This document shows, in pieces, positions 1 to 12,300 of a stretch of DNA of 64,000 nt (position 1 is the first letter of the stretch; every line of letters starts with the position of its first letter). The notes beneath the pieces are model-generated. The model was given only the letters and a program-made list of their open reading frames with translations. It was not told where the DNA came from and made no database searches. Made by a program: the position numbers and the translations under genes. Origin of the DNA: Volvox africanus (Eukaryota; Chlorophyta; Chlorophyceae; Chlamydomonadales; Volvocaceae); contig BSDZ01000014.1 of NCBI GenBank assembly GCA_030268105.1, positions 1,381,001 through 1,445,000 on the forward strand, in the 5' to 3' direction.

Positions 1-2674
1 AGGTCGCCGGCACGCTGTTGGGGAATAGCAAGTCACCAGGCCTCAGTACGAAGGGATAGGAGACGGTGACGTTGACGCCAGAGGGCTGCAGAATAACAAT
101 CGGACTCAATGGTACAGTGCCGGCCGTGCAGTTAGCGGTGGCATTGAAGAAGTCGCCGCAGATGAGGTTCAGTCCGGTGGCGATGATGTTATACAAGGCG
201 GAATTGCTGCCCAGGTTGTAGAGGAACTGCTGCGTGGAGGCGACGTTAAGGAGGTCCGCAGAGACCGCCAGTTCTGTTGAGGTGCTGGAAACGCAGTTGA
301 AGAGGCCAGGCTGCCGTATAGTCACGAACTGGGTAAACAGGTTGGCCACCAGGGTGCTTAGGGTGGAGCAATCACCGACACGGTTGCCTGAGCGGGGAGA
401 GGTGGACACAACGCTGAAGCGGACGGAGCAGAATTGGGTATCGGGAGACGGCGGCGGTGGCGAAGGGCTAGAGGGCTGCGGCGGCGGCGAAGGTGGTAAC
501 GGTGGCGAGGGTGGCAGCGGGGGCGGCGATGGCGGCAGCGGCGGCGGGCTGGGGCTGGGGGGGGGTGACGGCGGCGGGGCCAGGCACTGCACCGGGTAGG
601 GTTGGGAGAGCGCTTCGTAATCGCACATGCGGCGCCTGTAACCGGGATTCGAGGGGATCTTGCCCAGGCGGACATAGCCGGGCATACCGACGATGTCGTC
701 GGGGATGAACGGCGGAATGGTGGTGTTGGGCCAGTTAGGGCCGCCAATGCCGCCTTGGATGGCCGGACACACGTAACGCGCGCCGACGTTGGTGTAGTTG
801 CCATCGTCAACAAATCCTGGTTGCTGGTACGCGGTGCCGTTAATGATTGTCTCCAGCGACATATAGGCATTACAGTACAGGAAGAGACCGCCCAGGCTCT
901 GATCAGCTGCCAGCTGCGCCCAGATCTCCCGGGTACCCAGAGTGTTGAACATGTGCTTAACGGAATCTTCCGCCAGTCGCAAGCGGTCCGTCACGGGATT
1001 CAGATTGCCGTTGCCATCGTAAAAGCCATCGAAGAACATCTTCACGCCCAACATGGTGTACAGTGGGAAGGCAGCATTGTTGGTCTCGTTAACGGTCAGG
1101 TATGGCGGCGACTTCTGGCACTTGCTGAAATCGTTGCTAAGGCCACCGCAGCCGAGAGCGAATCGCATCAAAGTAACGACCTTCGCAACGTCCTGGTCAT
1201 TGAAAGGGGTGGGACGGCCGGGATGATAAATAAAGAGAGACGCGGTAAACAACGTTGTCGGCGGCGCCGGCGGCATGGGCGACGGCGGGACTGGCGGCCG
1301 CGGCGATGGTGGCAAGGGCGAGGGCGGGGGAGAAGGCGGCGGCGGCGGGGGCGACGGTGGAGGGGGGGACGGTGGCGCTGGGGGCGGCGATGGTGGCAGG
1401 GGCGGCGAGGGCGGGCGCTGGGTGATCGCGCAATTTGGTGGCAGGTCGAAGCCGGGGATGTCTGACAGACGCAGAACGTTGTTGGTAGTGTTGAGCGTCA
1501 ACGTGGCAATGCGCTGGGGCAGGTCCGGACGCGGGTCTCCGCAGTAGAAGCCGGTATCAGCCGAGCCCAGAGTGGAGACGCCGAACTTAACCACATTCAC
1601 CGTGACGGAGATGTAGAGGTTCGCGGAGGCGGTGGCGGCCAGGCTCTTGGAGGAGACGGGAGGCGGGTTGCTGACGGCTGGATTGCAGGCACCCAGGCTA
1701 GTGAGCTGGTACCCAGGCGCGCAGATATTGTTGGTGGATGCGCGGTAGGTGAAGCAGGACCAGCGCTTGAAGGAGTTGCGGTCCTCCGTCATGAGGTTGA
1801 CCAGCTGCGCCTGTGAGGTAATTGGAGAGGCGGTGTCCGGGGGCGAGTCCCAGAAGTAGATGGCGGCAGATGGGGTGCCGGCGCCAGGGATAGATGGCTC
1901 GGTGTACAGCCACTGGCCATCAGCCTGCCCGGATACGCGCGCCGTGCCATCCAGCTGAACGGTGAAGTAGATGTTATCCGAGTAATCCTTAAAGATGATA
2001 AGGACAGCGCCCTGAGCGCGCGTGGTACTGTAAACCAGGGGCACGCGGGCCACCTGGTAGCGGCAAGTGTCCTGAAACTTGAAGGTCTCAGCTGCTACCG
2101 GCTGTCCAGTGAATGGAACCGCGCACTCGGCACCATCTGTGGCCCAGAGATCGCTGGTCTGCGAATCCGCGGGAGGCAGGGATGGGAATCGAGGGAGGTG
2201 AAAAACGGCACGCCAAGCGAGAGGTTTAAATCGATGTGTCCCATATTGAAACCCTTTTAACCAAGCTGATTACATCGGGTAAAGTCTCCCCGTTTGGACC
2301 CTCAGACGAGTTGCTTTCGCCCTGGTACGCTTCGATTCTGAGGTCTAGTTGGCACAGACTGGTAAGAAGGGAAAGTGCCCAAAATATTATACCAAGCATA
2401 TATCATAATTGCTTCATTTACTATGGGCGCAGTGGGTCGCAGCTTTAATTCCTGTCACCCTCGGTAACTCCCGAGACCAGCAGCACCCTGAGCAACCCAC
2501 CTCGCAAGCCGTGGGAGTGTTGGAAGCAAGGTTGCAAGCCCAAGCGTTGACAATGCGATTGTTGATGCTGCACCACTTGAGCATGCCGCGAGCAGGTGGT
2601 GGGTACTGGGCAACGGCCGCCCGCAAGGCAGCCAGGCCCACAAGGGCCACCAGGAGCAAAGAGCTCCTGGCCAT
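1..2674 (-). CDS. Two-rod hydroxyproline-rich extracellular matrix glycoprotein (5' part, truncated by window edge)
   Basis: Probably a secreted cell-wall/extracellular-matrix structural protein. Exon 1 is 2674-2501 and exon 2 runs from 2158 past base 1; the intron has a GAG|GTGGGT donor and a TTCGCAG acceptor and keeps phase 0. The start ATG (2674-2672) opens a signal peptide (MARSSLLLVALVGLAALRAAVA). A Cys-containing globular domain follows (to about residue 305), then a Ser-Pro/poly-Pro rod (about 306-358; DNA 1417-1261), a second globular domain with Asn-Xaa-Thr sites (about 358-586), a second SP/PPSPP rod (about 586-633; DNA 577-436) and a third Cys-containing domain to the edge. Seen: uninterrupted frame, rods, signal peptide. 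Known: SP/PP rods in volvocine algae are hydroxylated and glycosylated, as in pherophorins. The globular domains do not show the pherophorin cysteine pattern I remember, so I call it pherophorin-like at most. At least 777 residues; the stop lies outside the window. Confidence 0.72.
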
Positions 2675-5600
2675 CCTAAGACACCTACAGTGACACGCGG
2701 ATGAAATAGGCAATATGGTTTTAATCACCTCTCGGTTTCATCCAAAGCGGTCCCACTCCAAGTCGATCAACAGAAGACCATCCCGAAACAGCACCCCCTA
2801 GAGCACATACCTCAGAGTGCGATCGGATACGTAATGGTTCGCTTCCCGCCTTATGATTATGGTCTTATTCAGCTACTTGCGCCCGCCTGAGTGTCAACCA
2901 GCGAAACCATCGATCAGTGACGGGCTCAACTCCAAACAAATAGGCGTAGTTCCAGGAAAAACCTAGGACATATCTGCCTATTAGATAAAATTAATGCAAT
3001 GGGAATTTGTACCTTTTAGGCAGCACGCTGACAAGAATTAGAGCTGCCCGGCTCCTAGGGCAGTGGCGCCGCAAGGGCGCAAAGGATGATAAACAAATCT
3101 ACCAAGCGCGGCGATATTTGCACGCGCTACAAACTATTTTACGTTTATGGGTAGATGTGCTTATGAACTACAGTCGCATGTACTTGCACGGCTATGCTCC
3201 TAAGCCCGAGCTGGATGGATTTCATATTGGCGGTCGACCTTGTTATTGAGACTAGGTCACACCATTTAAGGGCCCGATGCCGGAAGACATACGCTCACAC
3301 TCTCACTCCTAGGGCAAAGGTGGGCGGTCAACGTTTGCCCGGATGCGTTGACCGGTCAACGTTACACATAAGAGTCAACAGGTCAATTAGGGCCAGTACC
3401 AGTTGTGATTCGGTTAGAATGAGTACTTTTTATATATAATGCGTATTTCACCTTTTAGAATTCTAATAATGAAACGATGAATGGCTTGCAATACATGAAA
3501 TAATTTTCCAGGTATGTCGAATGTGCGCTTTCCTGGCTCCTGTCCAATGCCCGCCGGTTAATTTTAAATGCCTGAATATGTCCGTAAGCAATCCATCTGA
3601 AAGTTAATTCCTTTAGTCCAACATAGCTTGTTTTGATCGTCAGCCCGTTGGTCGTAAACCTATCAAGGCATACCACAATAAATTGAAGACAATTCTTTTA
3701 TCTTACAAAGGGTGGATACCTTTCCAGATCTAATTTATTTGTTGCAGGTTGTCATACAAAGCTAAGGTGCAGATTGATAAATTCAATCCATTCCGTGCTC
3801 GATCTGCATTTCTCCTACTATTCAGGATTTCAACCATCCTTTTATGGATATTATGGCTCATATTATGAGAAAGGTAAAATGCAAAATTTGGAGCACGGCG
3901 ATATCTGCATTGTAGAAGTTAGATACGTTGATAGTACTGGGCGTGTCTTGCGGTTCATTATCAAGAGAGGATATGTAATATTTTTCCAGGTCATGTCGAC
4001 CTATATTGGTGGACCTGTAGATACAGTATTCCGCTTCCATTGTTTTATGGCAAGATTGGCGCGCGTCGCTCAATCGGGAAAGGCCAATCCAGCGGAATAA
4101 ATTTGCATGACGTTTTTCCAGCATAACGCAAACGTGGGTCTCATTGATTGGTGGGGCCCACGAGTAGCGCGTGCCGCACTACAAAGCTGATAGATAGCCT
4201 TGTATGCCACTGGATTATTCACTCTGCGGCACGGCCTCTCGATCGTCTCGATGTTCTGCATGGTAGACCAATTTCCCGTGCTGTGTAGTTATGTTCACCT
4301 CATGCGTGCTAACCTCAGAACCTGGAGTCCTTGCATAACCAGCAAAACCAGGAAAAACGCCCAGCAACACCAGCATACCAAGTCACAGCACAACGCAGGA
4401 GTTATCTACATGTGTGCATGGTTTCTAGTTATTAGCCGTCCTCAGACAGAGGCCTATGAGCTCCAGAGCCACTCACAATTTTTGGCACGTGTGCAGAAGC
4501 TTCACTTATGCTGCCCACAAAATCTCAACAGGTCCTTTTCGGACCCCTTGCATTTCGGCTCCGTAGGGCTCCGTTAGATGATTGGGGCTAACATGATGCT
4601 ATTCATAACGTTCTCTGGTTGGGTGTTTGCTGCCGTAGCTTGTAACTTGTCCGTGATATCGCAGGGTTGCATGCTGCCGATCGTTTTCTCCCCCTCCCTC
4701 CTCTTCCCCTCCTGGCAGTTTAGTCCCTTAATGCCTTAGGGTTCTCTACCCGCAAAGAAGTACCCAGCTTGGGAAGGGTTGAACATCAGAGCCCATGTGC
4801 CTCAATGTTGCAACCGGAAGTCTGTAGAGGGAGAGAAAAAGGGGACAGGGAGGGAGAGAGGGAGTACTGTGGGGAACTAACTACATCGAAGACATCCGCG
4901 TCCTCCTGCTCGCCCTTGACGCAGTTACCACTCGCCACCCTGACAACCAACCCTAACACACCCTCACACGAGCACCTGTCTTGACGGATCATCAGCACGG
5001 AGCTCCCAATGTCCCAAGCCCCAGTTGATCGACCTTCGGTCACAGAACGAAAGCGGGAGCTTAGACGAACGTAAACTTCGCTAACAATCAAGTGGTGAGG
5101 TCTTCCTGCCCCCCCAGGAGCTCTGAAAACTCCAAGTTCCACCCCTTAATCCACCGTGTGTCATTTTGGGGAATCGCTGGATGGAAACATCACGACCTGA
5201 CGGAAACAAAAAATCGTACGGAGAGTCACGTGATACGGTTTTGCACCGAGTTGGAGGAGCTGAAAGCACCCTAAGCGCTAACGAGACACTATAGCCTTCC
5301 TGTCTCGTTTATAATCCTCCGTTGCCCCAACGGCCGACAGATATACGTTTATGTCCCCTAGTCACGTTAGCTCCCTCCCTTAGACTACACCGCTACATCA
5401 ACACTCCTTGAAGCAACCGCCTCTCAAGTCTCGGCGGAAAAGCACCGCTAGGGATACACCAAAACGAACGACACTGAAGCATAGATGCGCAAGCCCTCCT
5501 CACCTCCCTCCCTAAAGGGTCCCTGCTACATCACATCGTCCCCTCTTTCACTCAAAGATTCCGGGTGGGACCGTAAAGAGTCAACAGGGATTTAAGGGAC

Positions 5601-6321
5601 AAAGCCAAAGCTGCACCAGCGTACTGGGAACGCACCTGCACGGTCGTGAAGGGGACCAGGCGGTCGCGCAACGCCCAGCATTCCCCACCCCAACCACTCA
5701 ACACGGGCACACTCCTCATTGCCTTCAATGTCGCTCTTCCCTACTTGCCCCTAATTAAGTCCAAACGCTCTACACCTCCTCCCCTTCGCTACAGCCTGTC
5801 GTTCGCAGCGAAATGCCGTACTGCACCACGCCGGGCAATCCCGCGCTGCAACACCAAGCACACATCGCACGGATTTAACTTGCGCCAGACACATTTCAAC
5901 GTTCTATTAGCTTCCCGCCTCTCTTGCCTCCTGCACTTAGCCAACCCCCTCTCGCGTGTCGTGAGAGGGGGTTGGCGCTTCCGTACTGTGAAGCATCGGA
6001 CGGCTACACCATGTGACGTCATAAGTGCGCCGTACAATAATTTCTGTTCTTTCCCGCCTTTCCATAACGCCACTCGACGAACCCAGAACCCCAGGACGCC
6101 GTGGCGCCCCTCACTCTCTCCAGACCTCCGGTCTCAACCGCCCATTCGCGGGGCCCAGTCCAGATCCTGGCCTAACCTGCTGGCCCCCGCTCTCTTCATG
6201 TTCAGACAGAGCCTCATCCTAATGATGAAACTCGGGGTGCTGCGTCCATAACGACCACCGTCCCCAAACATTGGGGCCGTGAGCAACCAAATCAGTCTAA
6301 GCGCTCAGGGACCACGCTAGT
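2675..6321. other. Intergenic stretch without a supportable gene
   Basis: About 3.6 kb between the divergent 5' end of the matrix-protein gene and the 3' end of the IPMS gene. The first 2 kb is clearly AT-richer than the genes. It holds a cluster of GTCAAC/GTTGAC motifs with a 16-bp palindrome (3346-3361), two similar roughly 29-nt segments (about 3491-3520 and 3971-3999) and scattered short open frames without recognisable domains. The part from about 4700 is C/T-rich on the plus strand and contains a strong hairpin (5940-5976). A 201-codon open frame at 5646-6251 begins with GTG, has no family signature and looks spurious. Part of 5900-6321 is probably the 3' UTR of the minus-strand IPMS gene; I found no TGTAA signal on that strand within about 1 kb. 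Confidence 0.5.
5940..5976. repeat. Perfect 14-bp inverted repeat (hairpin)
   Basis: GCCAACCCCCTCTC and its exact reverse complement are separated by 9 nt, whose ends can pair further. It lies about 350 bp past the IPMS stop codon, so it may be in that gene's 3' UTR or just beyond it. Function unknown. Confidence 0.8.
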
Positions 6322-9300
6322 TTACTTGGACGATGCTGCGAGTGCGTCCCTGCCGGGGTCGTCCAGGGAAGCAACGGACGCCACCGACACACCCGCTAAG
6401 CTGGCGGTGGCAGCTGTACCCCGCGCCCTCGTTGTGACCTTCTGGGCGACACTCATCCAGCCGATCATCTTGTTGAGGGCGGAGATGTAAGCGCGGGCAG
6501 ATGCCACGACGATATCCTCATTCGCTCCGGAGCCTGCGTTAAAAGAAGGTAACAGTTCGGTTGCGCCGGTGAACGGAGCCTGGTAAGGGAGAAGACCCTG
6601 GCAACATCCCGTACTGAGTTGCAGGGCTGCAATAACCAACTGCCCCTCCCTCTCCTCCCATACACATTACCCACCCTGCGCAGCTCCCTTCTTTCTTCGC
6701 TCCCATCGCACACACACTGCCCTTCCGCTCCCGCTCTCGCTCTCGCTCCCCCCCCCTCCTCTCCCGCTCCCCCCCCGGTACCTCCCTTTCCCCTTCCCTT
6801 CCCTTGCACCTCCTCTTCCCCATACACTCTCTGCTGCTCACCGGAGAACTGGCGCTGCACGGTGCCCAGCGCCGCGTGCTCGCTGTAACCCTGGTCGCTC
6901 ATCTTGCCAGCGGGGCGAATCATCACGCGCGTGTGCGCCAGGGCCTCTATATCCTGCATACAACAATTACACACGACAGTATCGGGCAGCGGTAGCAAGC
7001 CACACTTAGCAATTACAATTTGTCCATCCCCCATCTCGCATCTACCCGCTTTCCCTTCTCTTCCCCGATCGTCTAATCGCCTTCCCCAGTCCTCAACTTG
7101 CCCCATGCCCCAGATGGGGTAACGGCCCAGCGGCGGCGGGCGTCCTGTGAAGCGTCGGGTCCGTCGCTGCCCTTCCCACTTCCCCCTCTAACGCCCCAAG
7201 TGAAGGCCTTCAAAGGCTAGGTTTTTGTACAGTCTGGAGAGAAAGCCCTCACCTGCGTGACGCTGCTGACGCTGTAGTCCACAAGCTCCGCCTCCACCCG
7301 CACCAGGCTGTCGATTGCTTTATAGGTAGCGTCCACGGGGCCTATTGGAAGGGGGTGATTGCCGAATTCCGGATAGGACTGGTCATGGACACAACGACCC
7401 AGCGAGAAAACTTAGGGAGAAGTGAATGCTGGGGCCCGGGGGAAGGGGAATGCCCTCCTGGAGTTAAAAGGATAACAAACACCAGGGGTAGCCTGTTGCA
7501 ACGTATGTTGCAACGGAGATTTGAACCCTGCCCCCCCGGATAAGACATTCTTGACGGGATACCCTTAGGACAGCCAGCAAAGCCAGCGAAGACATTCATG
7601 CCACCCTCTCCAAGAAGCCGCCTTTATGTAGACGCCCACAATGCAGACGTACGGAGATGCTCACCGGTTCCGACCCCCACTCCGATGCGCGCAATGCCGT
7701 CCGGTCCCTGCATCTGTACCGTGGCGGTGGGCATGCCCATCGTGCCGCAAACGACCTGCGGAGAATGGGACAACAAGAAGAGGCGTCGGATGGACAACGA
7801 AAAAACACAATTGAACACCGTAACACAGACCCTTCTTTATTCCTCACTTCCTAGCTCTCCATTCCCATTTGGATATTCCTCTCTTACACATCTTGACATC
7901 ACATCTGGGTCCCCCTTTACCCCCCGAACCCCCACCTTTCCTCGTCGACCCCTTTCCCCTCTACTTCACTCCCCACTTTCGGCCATTCGCGTCCCCGACC
8001 TCGTCCCCCCCACCTGCAGGTCCAGCAGCTCCCAAATGACCTTGGGCTGGTGCAGCTCGTCTGACATCAGTGCCAGGATATCCTCATCGGTGATCCTCTT
8101 CTTCTTATCAGCGAGGGCTTTAAAGCGCCTGGAGCCGAAGCGGGAGGTACGGCAGGGAGGAGGGCAGAGGAACTCGGTTGCACGAGGGACGTCAGGCGGA
8201 CAGCGATCCCTTCCTCATACCTTCTTTTGCCCTCCTGATGCCCTCGCCTCTTCCTTTCCAAACACACGGAGACACACAGACAGACAAATGTGCGCGTGCC
8301 CAGGTCCATACACTCGCACGCATAGACACGCACGCGGCCCTAAATGGCTCCAAGTGCCCCTAGCTCTGCGTCTGCTCCTCCCTTACTTGAACACGTCGTC
8401 CAGCTCGGAGGAGCTCAGTTCATAGCCCAGAGAGCGCAGGCGGGAGCTCAGGGCATTGCGGCCGCTGTGCTTGCCCAACACGATGCCTATTAGGAAGGGG
8501 AGTCCGGGAGGGGGTGGGGGTGGGGAGACGAATGAAACGAATCCTGGTGCTGATACGAGGAAGGAACGAGGACTGACCGTGTGGGCGGGGTTGGGGTGGT
8601 GCGTGGCGAGGTCGATGGGCGGGTCAGTGTTGACCACACATGGTCGGGTTTCGGATTTTGGAGCTGCTGTTCCGCCCAACTACCTTCCTGAGATTCCAGT
8701 TTTCGTCTTTCCCTTGCGCTCCTGCCACTACCCCTTCTTCTTCTTCCACCCACTCCCCAGATCCAAGTGCCCAACAGCCTTCCGATGGCCCCCGGGTTCT
8801 CACTCACCGCGGTCCTGCTCTTGTCGCGGTAGGCCAATAGATTCCGGCGTCATGATCTCGTACCTGCGAGCGAAGCAACAAACCGCAACATACCAACGCA
8901 CAGAGCACGTGAAGGCACGGCGCGAAGGAAGCGATGACATAACGGCACGGAGTTCAGTGTCACACGGAGTGTTTTGAGGCATGCATGGATTATGAGAGAT
9001 ACGTAGAGGTAAAGGGCGCGCACGTGGGCGCAAGGGCGGCTGTGCGCCCGTGCGCCCACCTCGTTTCCCACCACCGCCACGCCACAGCTTCGTGCCATGC
9101 AACGGTGGTGGTTTTGCTCTGGAAAGGGATGGCGTCTTAACGCGTTAAATTACGCTTTTTTGTTAAGCTGCAGACGGACACTCAGAAACCTGCTGCTGCT
9201 GCTGCTGAAGGTGGACACGCTGCTGCTGCTGCTGCTGCTGCTGAGGGAATACGATGCAGCACAAGCGGGGACTGGTGATGATGCCTGGAAGGGCCCACCC

Positions 9301-12300
9301 ATCCTATCAGTGGTGGAGGGCCTAATCATGACCCCGCGCCTCTCGCGTCTGCAGATGATGCCATTATCAGGCCGTGCCCAGGCACCGGTCGACCCGCCAC
9401 ACCCACACCGCCGCCGCTGCAGCAGCAACGACAGCCACTTCCATGCGACGACTGCTGTTGCAACTGATGCTTCGACATCACGAGGCCTCAGCATGATGAA
9501 GGTTTTTTATTTAAGCCACGACAAGGTAGGTAATTCAGTGCGAAGGGCATGGCTCCTCTCTGCTGGCTCTTGCCGTCGTCTCTCTCCTCGTCCATTATTC
9601 TCCTCTAACAAGGTCCGCATGGCTTCCTCGGGGCACCCGGGACACTCCCCAGCGAGCTTCTACCTTTCGAGTGGTCCACTCTGCCACCTCAGCCACCGCG
9701 GCCACCGCTCTTCCTGTTGCCGCTACTGCTGTTGTCAGAGAGCCCCATCGCGGAGCCAACCATACACAGCGCTTGGCCCTCCGTGCAACTATCTTCGCGT
9801 GGCGCTCTTCCTCCGTCTGCCTGTCTACTGAGGACGAGGAGCTTGCCACTGCCCCTATCCACTCTCTTTCCCGACAAGTGCATCGATCCCGATCGCAGAG
9901 CGCGCTCGTGCAGCAGATGCAACTATACCCCACCTCCAATACCAGCAACCCTCGGAACAAAAGATTACCCCCGGGCAAATACCTTAGAGCTCACACCCAG
10001 CCATTGCCCTCAGCAGTGTGTCCCTACAACCCGGCACCTACGTCTCTCTGTTCTTGAGCATGCCGTCCTGGTGGATGCCGCTCTCATGGGCGAAGGCGTT
10101 GGCTCCCACGATGGCCTTGTGCGGCTGCACGATCATGCCGCTGTAGTCCGAGACCATCTTGGAGGTCGGGTAGATGTGCACGGGTCGGATGCCCGTGTAC
10201 AGACCGCCCATCTGGTCCTTCCTGCAGATTGCAGCAGTCGGGAAGGAGAAGGGAAGCGCGGGGCCGCGGAAAAGCGCGGCGAGGGAACTAGGAATGTGGA
10301 TGCAAATAAACCCCAAAGAATTACACTCGCACGAGGCGGGGCCTCCGCAGGCCCGTGACAAGACTCGCCCGCACTGCTCCCATCAACCTCCTCACCTCGT
10401 CCTCACCCGACGCATCCATCCCCACGCCCGTCTACTTCTCCCGCAGCACCAGCACCAGCACCCGTTCTTTTCCCCAATTCGCTCGGGCCAGGCTACCGTC
10501 CCCCTGCTTCCCCTGCTACACGCATGCACACGTACTTACCCGCGGAGACTTATGGCCATGACCACCTCCTCCAGCGATGCATTGCCCGCCCGCTCGCCGA
10601 TGCCGTTAATCGTGCACTCGATCTGGCGGGCGCCCGCCATCGCACCCGCTAGTGAGTTGGCCGTAGACAGACCCAGATCATTCTGACAGTGCGTCGAAAT
10701 GATTACGTTCTCCGCACCGGGCGTGTTTTTCCGAATTGCGGCGATTAATCCCCCAAACTCGTGTGGCAGATTCCATCCGGTCGTATCCGGGATATTCAGG
10801 GTCGTCGCGCCCGCCTTGATGACCTCCCCCAAAATGCGGTAGAGGAACTCCGGGTCGGAGCGGCCGGCGTCTTCTGGGCTGAACTCGATGTCATTGCAGC
10901 CAAGAGAGCGCAGGTGCCGTACCGCCGCCACGGCGTTCTCCACCACCTCATCTGGAGTCATGCGCAGCTTGTACTTCATGTGGATATCCGAGGTGGCGAT
11001 GAAGGTATGAACACGGGGCCGCTTGGCGTGGCGGACCGCGTCCCAGGCGCGGTCAAGGTCGACGAATTTGGTGCGGGAGAGGCCACAAATGACGGGTACA
11101 TAGCCGTCGGGCTGCACGTCGTTCCCCACCTGAGCCGGAGTGCGGGCCACGTCATTGGGTCGATGGGGATATGAATATTACGACTCGCGTGAGGAGGTGA
11201 GGGGGTGAGGACGCCTGGCGAGGATAAGGCTAGTTACATATGGGCGTGCATTGGTAAGCCCTAGGGGCGTTTCGGTGGATATGGGAGAAGTTCCAGGATC
11301 GAACGACTGCGAGAAGCCCGAAAGCGAAAGAACATACAGGCGTGTTACTGTGTCGCGCTGTTTCCTCTGGGACCTGGAACACCCCCACTCCAAATCACCA
11401 CCGTAGCCTCCTCCGGTCTCCTCCTTCCTTCCTTCCCTCCTTCCAGGTCCTTGTCGTCCACTGTCCCAACTCCCCTTACCCCCGAGGATACCCCCCGAGG
11501 TCCCGAAGTTTCATGTCATGACATGTGCGACGTCTCCCACCCATACGAGAATCCTTTTTGCAAGTTTTCATTAGCCAGGCAGTACGGCGGCACATCAACC
11601 TCCTTAATCCGCCTCCTCGCGCTGGCGGGGGGATGGTGGCCGGCCCAGAAGGTGGCCCAGAAGGTGGCCCCAACGCGCGATGCCATGATGCTACGTGCGC
11701 CTGCCCTTCCTCCTTCCCGCCCATCTTCCTTCCTCTCATCTCTCCTTACCTACTTACCCTCAACCTCCTCTCCCGACCACCTACCCACTCACCTACCTAC
11801 CTGCAAACGGTGTCCTTGGGAGCGTCTTTCATAACGAAGAAATAAGGGACCAGAGAAGCTGCGGCAGCTCAGCATCACCCCACATTCCCTCCCCCATTTG
11901 CCTATCCGCTCTACCGACCCACAATCTACCCTACCCTACTCTATTCCCCACTGCCGAAACGCACAAACGATAGGACATACACTTACACACACGTGCACAC
12001 CAGGCCACGTCCCCCCGCCCCCTCGACCCGACCTCGCTCACCTCCATGGCAATGGTCCGCACCGCCTCGAAGTCGTCCGGCGAGGCCACTGGAAAACCGG
12101 CCTCAATGATATCCACACCCAACCGTGCGAGGCCGCGGGCGATGTCCAGCTTCTCCTTTGAGGTCAGAGTTGCGCCTGGGGATTGCTCGCCGTCACGGAG
12201 GGTGGTATCGAAGATCCGTACGTAGTTTGGATCTGCAATACACACCACACCATACCACACCACACCACACCACAATGTATCGCGGGTAGAAAAAAGGTAC

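Noticed and set aside
1..2674. Calling the matrix gene a pherophorin outright
   Set aside because: The rods fit, but the globular domains do not show the cysteine arrangement I remember for the pherophorin domain, so only a family-level wall-protein call is supported.
5646..6251. 201-codon plus-strand open frame
   Set aside because: It starts with GTG, has an irregular Arg/Pro/Ser composition, matches no family I know and overlaps the probable IPMS 3' flank and the hairpin.
10683..10700. HCQN in place of HxHN at the metal site of IPMS, as a possible inactivating change
   Set aside because: As I recall, plant IPMS proteins carry the same [12 protein letters not shown] sequence, so it is the normal plant-type motif.
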